Shown: positions 42,803 through 51,284 of the stretch, piece by piece | Numbering within the stretch: position 1 is the first letter of the stretch | How the letters are laid out: each line of letters opens with the position of its first letter | Assembly (NCBI GenBank): GCA_016711925.1 | Contig: JADJSA010000001.1 | Span: 248,001-312,000 of the forward strand | Reading direction: 5' to 3' | Origin: Candidatus Methylophosphatis haderslevensis | Lineage (GTDB): Bacteria > Pseudomonadota > Gammaproteobacteria > Burkholderiales > Rhodocyclaceae | DNA length: 64,000 bases | The notes under the pieces: generated by a model | What the model was told of the DNA's origin: nothing | The model's database searches: none | Seen by the model: only the letters and a program-made list of their open reading frames with translations | Program-made: the position numbers and the translations under genes

Positions 42803-43720
42803 TCAGGGCGGCGCAGCGCTGGCGCTGGCAAGCAGCGAACGCAGGTCGTCCTCCCAGCCTTTGAGCGTCTCGCGCGCCTTCTGCCGTTGCGCCGGCGTGG
42901 TGGCGTTGTGGATGCGGGCGGCGAAATCGCAGTTGTATTCGACCAGCCGGCGCTGGTAGTCGCGATAGGTCGGGTCGGGCGAGCGTTCGCTGCGTTCGAC
43001 CAGCACGCGCAAGGCGGCCAGCCGGGCGTCGCGCTCGGCCTTGTCGGCGGCCAGGCGGCGCAAGGTGAGCACGGTGTCGCGCTGGCGGCGCTGGCGCTCC
43101 TCCATCCAGGCTTGCGGGTCGAAAGGCGACGTGGCCACGCCGTCGGCGATGACCTTGCGCTGCGCCTCGCCAAGGCGCCCGTAGATTTGCTCGACGCGGT
43201 CGATCGCGCGCTTGACCGAGGCGGCGCGCCGCTCCGCCGGGTCGGGCTGGAGGTACTCGGCGCGCATCTCGTCGAGATTCTTCAGGTAGCGTTGCTCCAG
43301 ATGGCGAAACTGGGCTTCGCCCAGCCCGGGCAGCAGATCGGCGCCGAGCAGGAGCGCCCGGTCGATCGACGGTTCGAGCCGGTTGCGCAGATCGGTATTC
43401 CAGCGGCAGAACTGCGCCGCGGTGTGGTCGTCGCCTGCCTGGGCGCGCAGGCTGGCGAGCCAGACCAGGTAGTCGGGCAATTGGGTACTGCGGTGCCACT
43501 CGAACCAGCGGTCGATCGAGGCCTTCACCGCCGGCACCTGCGGCGCGGGGAAGTCGAGGTAGCCGTCGAGCCACCACCAGAGAAGCTGGGGGCCGTTGCC
43601 GTAGCCCAGCCGCACCGCGCTGCAGCCGGCCAGCAGGACAACGAGCAGCGCCACAATCGCCGATTGGTGCAGCCGTCGCGGCGCGAGCAAACCGCACAGC
43701 GCGGTCAGCGTCGTGATCAT
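42803..43720 (-). CDS. DUF6279 family lipoprotein
   Basis: 305 residues. Lipoprotein signal with lipobox LLAGC (Cys near 33) followed by SAVRLGYGNGPQLLWWWLDG YLD, the hallmark of this family. The rest is helical and charged (RDARLAALRVLVERSERSPD). Probably an outer-membrane-anchored periplasmic protein of unknown function, frequent in beta- and gammaproteobacteria. Stands alone. Confidence 0.82.
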   Translation of the reverse strand: MITTLTALCGLLAPRRLHQSAIVALLVVLLAGCSAVRLGYGNGPQLLWWWLDGYLDFPAPQVPAVKASIDRWFEWHRSTQLPDYLVWLASLRAQAGDDHTAAQFCRWNTDLRNRLEPSIDRALLLGADLLPGLGEAQFRHLEQRYLKNLDEMRAEYLQPDPAERRAASVKRAIDRVEQIYGRLGEAQRKVIADGVATSPFDPQAWMEERQRRQRDTVLTLRRLAADKAERDARLAALRVLVERSERSPDPTYRDYQRRLVEYNCDFAARIHNATTPAQRQKARETLKGWEDDLRSLLASASAAPP

Positions 43721-43973
43721 TGCCGATGGCAGGGTCGAACCGAATACAGCCGCGCGCAGCCGGGCGGTGCCGCTTGCCCGGCCGGCTTGCGCAGGGAGGT
43801 AACGGCCGGGTGCACGACCGGCCGGCGCGAAGGCGGCATCAGGCTGACGCCGCCGGCGGTTCTGGCACCGCGCGATGCTGCCGGCGGCTTGCCGACCGCA
43901 GGCGTTCGGAACGGGCAGGACTACGATCTCTTCTACGCTCCCTTGCGCCAGCGATCTTCCGCGACCGGGACGA

Positions 43974-44870
43974 TCAGGCCACCGGATGCCGCAGGGCCGG
44001 ATTGCCGACAGGCGGTTTGACCGAGTAATCGTAGAAGCCCTTGCCGCTCTTGCGGCCGAGGTAGCCGAGCTGAACCAGACGGGTCAGGGTGTGCGGCGAG
44101 GCGACATGCGGCTGGCGTACGTCGGCGTAGATGTTCAGCGCCATCGCCTCGACCACGTCCAGACCGATATAGTCGGCCAGTTCAAACGGCCCCATCGGAT
44201 GCGCGGCGCCCGACTTCATCGCATGGTCGATGTCGGCAATGGTGCCGGTGCCCATTTCGAGCAGGTGTATGGCGCTCAGCATGTAGGGCGTGAGCAGACG
44301 GTTGACGATGAATCCGGTGGTGTCCTGCACGATGACCGGATCCTTGCCGACCTTCTTGCAGAACTCGTCCAGTGTGCTGACAACCTCGTCGGAGGTCTCG
44401 AAGCCGTGGATGATCTCGACCAGCTTCATCACCGGCGCCGGGTTGAAGAAATGCAGCCCGGCCACCCGGTCGCGGTGTTTGCAGCCCGCCATCAGCGCCG
44501 TAACCGACAGCGTGGAGGTATTTGTAGACAAAATCGCCTTGGGCGAAACGATGGTTTCGAGCCGCTGGAACATCGCCTTCTTGATCTCCAGATCCTCGAC
44601 GATCGATTCGACGATCAGATCGCAGTCTGCAACATCGGCCTCGTTGGTCGTGAATGTCAGCAGCCCCAGGGTGGAGTCCTTGAGTTCGGCGGTCATTTTC
44701 TGACGCTCGACCATCTTGGCCAGAGACTTCTCCAGGCCCGAGCGAATCTTGTCGGTCGAACCCGGCGTTGCCTTGACGGCAACCGTCGGAATGCCCGCCT
44801 GCGCACACACCTGCGCCACGCCCACACCCATCGCGCCACAGCCCATCACGCCTACTTTCCTGATTTCCAT
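43974..44870 (-). CDS. 3-hydroxybutyryl-CoA dehydrogenase
   Basis: 298 residues from ATG at 44870 (MEIRKVGVMGCGAMGVG), preceded by a GAGGAAGAAG purine-rich site. The frame is open far upstream but the Rossmann GxGxxG must be N-terminal. NAD-dependent oxidation of 3-hydroxyacyl-CoA; signatures ILSTNTSTLSVTALM, GLHFFNPAPVMKLVEII and DTTGFIVNRLLTPYML with the catalytic His in HFFNP. It follows an enoyl-CoA hydratase gene by 89 bases, giving a two-step beta-oxidation or butyrate/PHB module. Confidence 0.9.
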   Translation of the reverse strand: MEIRKVGVMGCGAMGVGVAQVCAQAGIPTVAVKATPGSTDKIRSGLEKSLAKMVERQKMTAELKDSTLGLLTFTTNEADVADCDLIVESIVEDLEIKKAMFQRLETIVSPKAILSTNTSTLSVTALMAGCKHRDRVAGLHFFNPAPVMKLVEIIHGFETSDEVVSTLDEFCKKVGKDPVIVQDTTGFIVNRLLTPYMLSAIHLLEMGTGTIADIDHAMKSGAAHPMGPFELADYIGLDVVEAMALNIYADVRQPHVASPHTLTRLVQLGYLGRKSGKGFYDYSVKPPVGNPALRHPVA

Positions 44871-44959
44871 TTTCTTCTTCCTCTCATGTTGGTAACGACA
44901 ACGCAGTTTCCCGCATTTCGGGCCAAACCGATAGTCGGGACGAACCGGGAGGCGGCGCC

Positions 44960-45736
44960 TCAGCGGTGCTTGAACTCCGCGTTGCGCTTGGTAGAGAACG
45001 CCTCCATGCCCTCTTTCTGGTCGGCGGTGGCAAACACCGCATGGAAGGTTCGCCGCTCGAACAGCAAGCCTTCGGCCAGCGTGGATTCGTAAGCGCGATT
45101 GACGCATTCCTTCGTCATCATCACCGCCGGCAGCGAAAAGCCGGCGATGGTCTCCGCGGTCTTGACCGCCTCTTCGATCAGACTGGCAACCGGCACGATC
45201 CGGCTGACCAGGCCGGCCCGCTCGGCTTCCACCGCATCCATCATCCGTCCGGTCAGACACAACTCCATCGCCTTGGACTTGCCGACCAGCCGGGTCAGCC
45301 GCTGGGTGCCGCCGGCCCCCGGCAGGATGCCGAGCTTGATTTCCGGCTGCCCGAACTTGGCAGTGTCGGCGGCCAGAATGAAATCGCACATCATCGCCAG
45401 TTCGCAGCCGCCGCCCAGCGCGTAGCCGGCCACTGCCGCGATCACCGGCTTGCGGCAGCGGCTGGCGCGCTCCCAGTTGCGGGTGATGAAGTTGGTCTTG
45501 TAGGCATCCATGTAGGAATAGTCCTTCATGCCCTTGATGTCGGCGCCGGCGGCGAACACCTTTTCGCCGCCGGTAAGGACGATGGCGCGGATCGCCTCGT
45601 CCGCCTCTACGGCGTCCAGTGCATGGGTCAGTTCGTCCATCAACTCATCCGACAGCGCGTTGAAGGCCTTGGGCCGGTTAAGGGTGATCAGGGCCACCGG
45701 CCCGCGGGTTTCGACCTGGATGTTCTGGTAAGTCAT
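44960..45736 (-). CDS. Enoyl-CoA hydratase (crotonase family)
   Basis: 258 residues with AGGAGG six bases before the ATG. Oxyanion-hole segments VFAAGADIKGM and AVAGYALGGGCELAMMCDFI; both catalytic glutamates are present (GGGCELAMM and FGQPEIKLGILPGAGGTQRL). It hydrates short-chain enoyl-CoA and feeds the dehydrogenase encoded immediately downstream. Confidence 0.92.
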   Translation of the reverse strand: MTYQNIQVETRGPVALITLNRPKAFNALSDELMDELTHALDAVEADEAIRAIVLTGGEKVFAAGADIKGMKDYSYMDAYKTNFITRNWERASRCRKPVIAAVAGYALGGGCELAMMCDFILAADTAKFGQPEIKLGILPGAGGTQRLTRLVGKSKAMELCLTGRMMDAVEAERAGLVSRIVPVASLIEEAVKTAETIAGFSLPAVMMTKECVNRAYESTLAEGLLFERRTFHAVFATADQKEGMEAFSTKRNAEFKHR

Positions 45737-46350
45737 GGCGAGCCTCCTAGCTCAATTTGAATGCTGAGTACGCTTCCGGCAGCGCCGTCGGCGACATGCA
45801 CGGCTGCGCGCCGCGACGCTCCGGCTCGACGCCGCGCGGCGCACGGCCGACGATGGTCCTGCCGGGCCGCAACCGGACCGAACGCCCGAACCTGTCCGTG
45901 CGGGCCGGCAAGCGGCCGGGCAAGGAATCGGCATCGCAACGGCAAAGCCCGGAGTATCTCTGGCCGGCGCAGCCGCAGTCAATCACGGATTCGCCGCGCG
46001 TGGTCGACACAATGCGTTTGGAATTGCGGCGCGGATTCGCGCCGCAGCGGGCGGTGCGGCAGTGGCCGCGTCCGCGGCCGACGTACGATCACCTCCGGCT
46101 GTGCCCGGGCATCGCCCGTGATAGCTCAGTTTGCGATTCGCGATGCGTTTCGCATGAGTCGGCGCGGCCGGTCCGTCCGGGCGGCAGAACGGATTCAGCG
46201 GCAGCCTGGCCTGCGAGCCGCGCCCACTGGCGCTTTCCACGGGCATCGAGCCGGCAGCCAGTATTCATGCGGCTTTCCGGGCCACCACCCTGAAGATGCC
46301 CTGTCCATGCGGCTTCTGGCGATGCCAGATGTTGAAGCCGTGGCGGCGGC
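45737..46350. other. 614-base intergenic region
   Basis: Upstream of the crotonase gene and downstream of the 46351-46848 gene. It holds palindromic repeat copy H at 46208-46327. No gene is supported in the rest; the open frames here are out of character with real proteins (Arg/Pro-rich). Confidence 0.5.
46208..46327. repeat. Dispersed ~41-bp palindromic repeat, locus H (three units)
   Basis: GCGAGCCGCGCCCACTGGCG, AGTATTCATGCGGCTTTCCG, then GATGCCCTGTCCATGCGGCT followed by TCTGGCGATGCC. Same family. Confidence 0.65.
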
Positions 46351-46848
46351 TCAGCTGACTCCGACCGCTTTCGACACCTCGGCAATGAACGCCTGTTCCT
46401 TGTCGCTCACGCGTACCCCGCCGAAGCCGAGAAAGCCGCCCTCCTTCGACGCGTTCGCGGCCTCCTGCGCAACGCTCACCAGCATCTTCTTGTACGCCTC
46501 GGCCTCGGCCGGCGAGGCTTTGCCGGTCACCAGATCAGCCGCCGACTTGACCCGCTCGAGGACCGCGCTTTTGAGGTTTTGCATCTGCTGTTCGCGCGTG
46601 CCTTCGCCGAGCAGCGATTGCGGATCGGGCATGCCGGGGAAACTGCGGTCGGCCGCCAGAGCGGCAAACAACTCCAGCTCGCCGTTGGCCTTGAGTGCCT
46701 CGGCCATGCCCAATGCCCCGGCACCCGCTTCCTTGATCGACGCAAACAGCCCCGACGGATCGGCGGCCGAGGTGCCGCTGGCGACGAACGAGGGCGCAAG
46801 CCGCAGCAGCGTCCATTCTTCCGTCGTGAAAGTGTCCTGCTTTGCCAT
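46351..46848 (-). CDS. Hypothetical protein
   Basis: 165 residues from ATG at 46848 with a GGAG nine bases upstream. No signal peptide or TM. Helical and Ala-rich with a short Gly loop near the C-terminus (KEGGFLGFGGVRVSDKEQAF). The pattern KMLVSVAQEAANASKEGGFL resembles uncharacterised soluble stress-type proteins, but no family is claimed. It follows the DUF937-OmpA gene by 106 bases in the same direction. Confidence 0.6.
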   Translation of the reverse strand: MAKQDTFTTEEWTLLRLAPSFVASGTSAADPSGLFASIKEAGAGALGMAEALKANGELELFAALAADRSFPGMPDPQSLLGEGTREQQMQNLKSAVLERVKSAADLVTGKASPAEAEAYKKMLVSVAQEAANASKEGGFLGFGGVRVSDKEQAFIAEVSKAVGVS

Positions 46849-46954
46849 GATGTCGAACTCCTTCGCTAAGGGTTGGCAACGCATCGGTTCGCGCAACGCG
46901 CCGGGCCACCCGCACGGGGCAGCCCGGCTCGCACACGCAAAACGGTTGCTGGCG

Positions 46955-48040
46955 CTATTGCTTGGTGATTTCGACGCGGCGCGCTTCGGCTTCGCCACCT
47001 GCCGTGCCCAGTTCCACGAACATTGGCATCTTCATCTCGATCACCGACTCGGCAACGCCGGCTGCCTTCAACGCGTCGCGCACGGCGAGCGCGCGATTCT
47101 TGGCCAGTTCCTCGTTCCTCGCCTGGTCACCGGTCTTGTCGGTGTAGCCGGTAATTGCGATCTTGACGCCGTCCTTCTTCACCAGATCGGCGACTGCCCC
47201 GATGGTCTTGCTGCCGTCGGCACCGATGGTCGCGGCGCCGACATCGAAGTACACTTTCGCCGGCAGGCTGACGGCGACCGCGGCCGGTGCCGGCGCCGGA
47301 GGCGCGACTGCTTTCGCAGCCGGTGCCGGGGCCGGCGTCGGCGCGGGCTTGCCCGAGAACATGTTCCAAAGGAATAGCAGCGCCGCCGCACCGACCAGCC
47401 AGGGCAGCCAGCGCATCAGGCCCGAGGAGGCGGCCGTGGCGGCTGTACCTGCCGCCTGGACCGCCTGGCTGCCCAGCCCGCCGAGGAAGGCGGCCGGGCT
47501 CGCGAAACCGAGCGCGCCCGTCAATCGGCTGTCCAGCGCGCCCTGCAGATGCGGGCCCTGGCCGGCAAGCAGCGACGACAGCGAACCGGCGTTCAGACCC
47601 TTGTCGCCAATGTATTTCTTCAGGAACGTCAGCACCAGCGGCACCGCCATCCCGACGAGATTGCTCGCCGAGGTGCCGCCGATGCCGCTCGACGATGACA
47701 GCGCGTTGGTGAGCGCGCCGACCTTGTCGCCGAACAGCGCCGGAATCAGGCTCGCGCCGGCCTTGAGCAGTCCCTTGACGCCGGCGCCGTCGCCGGCGAA
47801 CAGTCCGGCAATGTTGCCGAGCGAGGAAACATCGAGATTGGCACCGTTGATCAGTGACATCAGGCTCGATGCGCCCTGCTGGGTGGCGCCCTTCTGCGCG
47901 ATGCTGCCCAGCAAGGCTGGCAGCAGCGAGCCGATGGCGGACTGTGTCGAGCCCTGGGACTCGCCCAGGAACTGCCCGGCAAGTTTGGCGAAATCACCGC
48001 CCAGTGCGTTCTGCGCGAGAGAGAGCAGATTTGCGTTCAT
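46955..48040 (-). CDS. DUF937 (YidB-like) domain fused to OmpA C-domain
   Basis: 361 residues from ATG at 48040 with AGGAGG six bases upstream. Residues 1 to about 190 are Gly/Ala/Leu-rich DUF937-like (LLPALLGSIAQKGATQQGAS, LGNIAGLFAGDGAGVKGLLK). A TM helix (WLPWLVGAAALLFLWNMFSG, near 232-250) and a Pro/Ala linker precede an OmpA-like peptidoglycan-binding domain (VYFDVGAATIGADGSKTIGA, ITGYTDKTGDQARNEELAKN). Topology suggests a cytosolic DUF937 part and a periplasmic wall-binding part. Function unknown. Confidence 0.8.
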   Translation of the reverse strand: MNANLLSLAQNALGGDFAKLAGQFLGESQGSTQSAIGSLLPALLGSIAQKGATQQGASSLMSLINGANLDVSSLGNIAGLFAGDGAGVKGLLKAGASLIPALFGDKVGALTNALSSSSGIGGTSASNLVGMAVPLVLTFLKKYIGDKGLNAGSLSSLLAGQGPHLQGALDSRLTGALGFASPAAFLGGLGSQAVQAAGTAATAASSGLMRWLPWLVGAAALLFLWNMFSGKPAPTPAPAPAAKAVAPPAPAPAAVAVSLPAKVYFDVGAATIGADGSKTIGAVADLVKKDGVKIAITGYTDKTGDQARNEELAKNRALAVRDALKAAGVAESVIEMKMPMFVELGTAGGEAEARRVEITKQ

Positions 48041-48458
48041 GACGATCCTCCTGATTGCTGCGACTGTTGTAAGTGCGGATGCCGCATTCGGAACGCATGG
48101 CGAGTCCGAATGGATAGGGATGAGTGAATCAGTGCCGGAAACCCAGCCGCTTCGGCCGGCGCGTCCGACCCTGCCGTGCTCCAGGCCACATCGGCATTGC
48201 TGCGTCGAAGCCATGGAAGCAGCGCCATTCTGCCCCTACCGGGGAAAAACGGCGCAAACTGTTGTGAATTTCTGTGCAGAGTCGAATACCCTGACATGCT
48301 GGCGCTGGGTCGACGCGCCGCGCGCTCGACAAACCGTTTCCGGCTGAGGCCCCGGAACGCGACTCGACAATTTCGCCGGGCAAGCGCGCCGGCAAAATCC
48401 GCGCGTGCCGGACCAATGTCACCATGATACGTCGGGCGGGTACCCGCCTGACAACAGG
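48041..48458. other. 418-base intergenic region downstream of dctA
   Basis: No gene is supported. A perfect 14-base palindrome GGCGGGTACCCGCC at about 48435 follows the dctA stop on the minus strand but lacks a T run. Confidence 0.4.
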
Positions 48459-49820
48459 TCAGCCTACCGGTGCCCGCGTCATTCCCTGCTCGTGCGCAAT
48501 CATGGCGCCCTCCGGATTCTCGGCTTCCACCTCGATTTCGCGATCGAGGGTTCTGCGCAACCGAGTTTCGTCAAGCTGTTTGCACCACTTGCCGACAACC
48601 ACGGTGGCGACGCCATTGCCGATCAGGTTGGTCAGGGCGCGCGCTTCCGACATGAAGCGATCGATGCCGAGGATCAGCGCCAGGCCGGCAACCGGCACGT
48701 CGCCGACTGCCGACAGTGTCGCGGCGAGCACGATGAAGCCGCTGCCGGTTACGCCGGCCGCACCTTTCGAGGTAAGCAGCAGAACGCCGATGAGCGTCAA
48801 CTGATGGGTCAGATCGAGCGGCGTATTGGTGGCCTGGGCAATGAATACCGCCGCCATCGTCAGGTAGATCGAGGTGCCGTCGAGATTGAACGAGTAGCCC
48901 GTCGGGATCACCAGGCCGGCCACCGACTTGTGGACGCCGAGGTTCTCCATCTTGGCCATCATCCGCGGCAGCACCGACTCGGACGAGGAGGTGCCGAGCA
49001 CGATGAACAATTCCTCCTTGATGTACTTGACGAACTTCCAGACGCTGAAGCCATGAAGCTTTGCGACTGTACCGAGCACGACGAAGATAAAAAGCAGACA
49101 GGTCGCGTAGAAGCAGGCCATCAGCTTGCCCAGCGAGAGCAGCGTGCCCAGACCGTACTTGCCGATCGTGAAGGCCATTGCCCCGAAGGCGCCGATCGGC
49201 GCCACCCGCATGATGTAATTGACGATCTGGAACAGCACGTGGGAGACCTTGTCCACCACGTTGAAGACCAGCTTTCCGCGCTCCCCGGAGGCGTGCAGCG
49301 CAAAGCCGAAGAACACCGCGAACAGCAGCACCTGCAGAATTTCTCCCTTGGCGAAGGCGTCGACGACGGTGTTGGGGATGATGTCGAGCAGGAAGTCGGT
49401 CGTGCTCTTCATCTTCCCCGGACCCGTGTAGGCGACAATTGCCTTGGTATCGAGGGTAGCGGCGTCGACGTTCATGCCGACCCCGGGCTCGGCGAAATTC
49501 ACGATCAGCAACCCGATGATCAGCGCCAGGGTGCTCATGACTTCGAAGTAGAGCATTGCCAGGCCGCCGGTCTTGCCGACAGCCTTCATGTCTTCCATCC
49601 CGGCAATCCCCACCACCACCGTGCAGAAGATGATCGGCGCGATGATCATCTTGATGAGTTTGATGAAGCCGTCTCCCAGCGGCTTCATCTTGGCGCCAAT
49701 CTCGGGATAGAAGTGCCCGAGCAGAATCCCGATCACGATCGCCGTCAAAACCTGGAAGTACAGCGACCGATAGAACTTCCTGTGGGCGACCGGTGTCGCC
49801 CCTTGTGATGTCTTCGTCAT
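48459..49820 (-). CDS. dctA: C4-dicarboxylate:cation symporter (DAACS family)
   Basis: 453 residues from ATG at 49820 with AGGAGGAG nine bases upstream. Inner-membrane carrier of the DctA/GltP family taking up succinate, malate, fumarate or acidic amino acids with protons or sodium. Family motifs: MIIAPIIFCTVVVGIAGM, the Ser-rich hairpin GTSSSESVLPRMM, and GYSFNLDGTSIYLTMA. The DctA assignment is favoured by overall resemblance; an aspartate/glutamate carrier is the alternative, given the amino-acid-binding protein gene upstream. Confidence 0.87.
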   Translation of the reverse strand: MTKTSQGATPVAHRKFYRSLYFQVLTAIVIGILLGHFYPEIGAKMKPLGDGFIKLIKMIIAPIIFCTVVVGIAGMEDMKAVGKTGGLAMLYFEVMSTLALIIGLLIVNFAEPGVGMNVDAATLDTKAIVAYTGPGKMKSTTDFLLDIIPNTVVDAFAKGEILQVLLFAVFFGFALHASGERGKLVFNVVDKVSHVLFQIVNYIMRVAPIGAFGAMAFTIGKYGLGTLLSLGKLMACFYATCLLFIFVVLGTVAKLHGFSVWKFVKYIKEELFIVLGTSSSESVLPRMMAKMENLGVHKSVAGLVIPTGYSFNLDGTSIYLTMAAVFIAQATNTPLDLTHQLTLIGVLLLTSKGAAGVTGSGFIVLAATLSAVGDVPVAGLALILGIDRFMSEARALTNLIGNGVATVVVGKWCKQLDETRLRRTLDREIEVEAENPEGAMIAHEQGMTRAPVG

Positions 49821-49951
49821 GCTGCACTCCTCCTTGATGTCTGCGTGCAGGCCCCGCTGTGCGAGGTCTCGTTTTGCCAAATCCAAACTTCATCGAGCAT
49901 CCGTCTTCGCGGGACTGGCTCGCGCTGACGAAGACTTGCTGTCTCGGAACT

Positions 49952-50869
49952 TCAGTCGCCCTGCAACCCCTGGACCTTGAACAGTTCCTCCATATGCGGA
50001 CTCATCGGCATGTTCAGGCGCACGCCCGACGGCAGCGGCCTGACAAACCACTTGTCGTAGATTGCGCTGATCGTCCGACTGCCCGAGAGCTTGACGAATG
50101 CGCGTTCCACGACCTCGGCGAACTGCGGGTCGTCCTTGCGGAACATCAGCGCATAATCGGCATAGGTCAGGAACTCGCCCACCACGCGATACTGCTTGCC
50201 GGTCCGGGTTTCGGCAACCATGCCGTAGAGCTGAACGTCGTCGTTGGCAAAGGCATCTGCCTTGCCGGATGCCAGCATTGCGAAGGATTCGTTGTGGTCG
50301 GCGCCGCTGACGAAGGCAATCGGCAGATTCTGTCGCTCGGCGAGTTTCGGCATCCATTCCGCGTGCACCGTGCCGCGGCTGAAGACAACCGTCTTGCCCT
50401 TCAGGTCGCGCAGCGATCTGACCTTGCTCGACTGGGGCACCAGCAGCTTGATTCCGGTCACGAATATGGTCGGCGAAAAGGCCACCCGCTTGCGCCGTTC
50501 AAACGTGTTGGTGGTCGACCCGCACTCCATGTCTATGGCGCCGGATGTCACCAGATCTAGGCGGTTTTCCGGAGTGACCGGCTGGTATTCGATGCGAATT
50601 TCCTTGTCCAGCTCGGCGGCGACTTCATCGACTACGGCTTCGCACAGGTCGAGCGAATAGCCGACCGGCTTGCCTTTGAGATCCAGAAACGCGAACGGCG
50701 GGGAGTTTTCGCGATGCCCGAGACGGATGACCCCGCTGTCCCTGATCTTCTTGAGCGTGCCTGCGTACTGCGTCGGGAACAGTTGCTTCATGTCCTGCGC
50801 CATGGCGGTGGTCGCCTGCAACAGAACCGTCGCGCAGACCAGGGTCGTTAGTAACCCGTGCTTCGGCAT
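49952..50869 (-). CDS. Periplasmic amino-acid-binding protein (GltI-like)
   Basis: 305 residues with a signal peptide (LLTTLVCATVLLQATTAMAQ). SBP_bac_3 fold: RLGHRENSPPFAFLDLKGKP, GYSLDLCEAVVDEVAAEL, MECGSTTNTFERRKRVAFSP. The MECGSTTNT loop is characteristic of glutamate/aspartate-binding GltI. No permease or ATPase genes are adjacent; dctA follows 131 bases downstream on the same strand. Confidence 0.87.
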   Translation of the reverse strand: MPKHGLLTTLVCATVLLQATTAMAQDMKQLFPTQYAGTLKKIRDSGVIRLGHRENSPPFAFLDLKGKPVGYSLDLCEAVVDEVAAELDKEIRIEYQPVTPENRLDLVTSGAIDMECGSTTNTFERRKRVAFSPTIFVTGIKLLVPQSSKVRSLRDLKGKTVVFSRGTVHAEWMPKLAERQNLPIAFVSGADHNESFAMLASGKADAFANDDVQLYGMVAETRTGKQYRVVGEFLTYADYALMFRKDDPQFAEVVERAFVKLSGSRTISAIYDKWFVRPLPSGVRLNMPMSPHMEELFKVQGLQGD

Positions 50870-51284
50870 TGCAGTTCCTCCTGTGAGGAAGAAGACTTCC
50901 GTCGAACCCGCGCCAAGGATCGAAACGCAGAATGTTCAACGGCAACTCCAAGAGTATCTGCGCCCAAGCCGACCGCCGTCAATCGGAGATTCCGTCAGGG
51001 TTGCGCCAGAGTCCGTCGAATGGCGATCCCCAGCCCACCCCGGCCGAACGCCGCGCTGCTAGAGCCCGCGCCGAAGGCCCCCCTGAAGATGCCCTATCCA
51101 TGCGCCTTCCAGGCATGCTGCTGGCGCGGCGCTGTCAGTCGGCGAGGTGGCGCCGAGGCGCCCGGGCATGACGCTGCGGACGAGGCAATGCCTGATGGCT
51201 TTCCGCCCGCCGCCGCCCTCGACTCACTCCCGGCCCAAGTACAATTGCGGCAATTGCGCCGTCGCGCAAACCGCCGCCGCCTGC
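50870..51284. other. 415-base divergent region between binding-protein gene and mutS
   Basis: It holds palindromic repeat copy I (51078-51120). The mutS frame is open upstream of its chosen start but without protein-like composition. No clear promoter boxes were identified. Confidence 0.45.
51078..51120. repeat. Dispersed ~41-bp palindromic repeat, locus I (single unit)
   Basis: GAAGATGCCCTATCCATGCG then CCTTCCAGGCATG, one clean unit of the family. Confidence 0.65.

Noticed and set aside
43721..43973. Possible small gene between the DUF6279 gene and the dehydrogenase
   Set aside because: Open frames are Arg/Gly/Pro-rich without ribosome-binding site; nothing supportable.
44871..45389. Long N-terminal extension of the 3-hydroxybutyryl-CoA dehydrogenase frame
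   Set aside because: It overlaps the enoyl-CoA hydratase gene; the Rossmann loop and Shine-Dalgarno fix the start at 44870.
48421..48458. Terminator for dctA at the GGCGGGTACCCGCC palindrome
   Set aside because: Perfect palindrome without loop and without a following T run on the minus strand; left as a note only.
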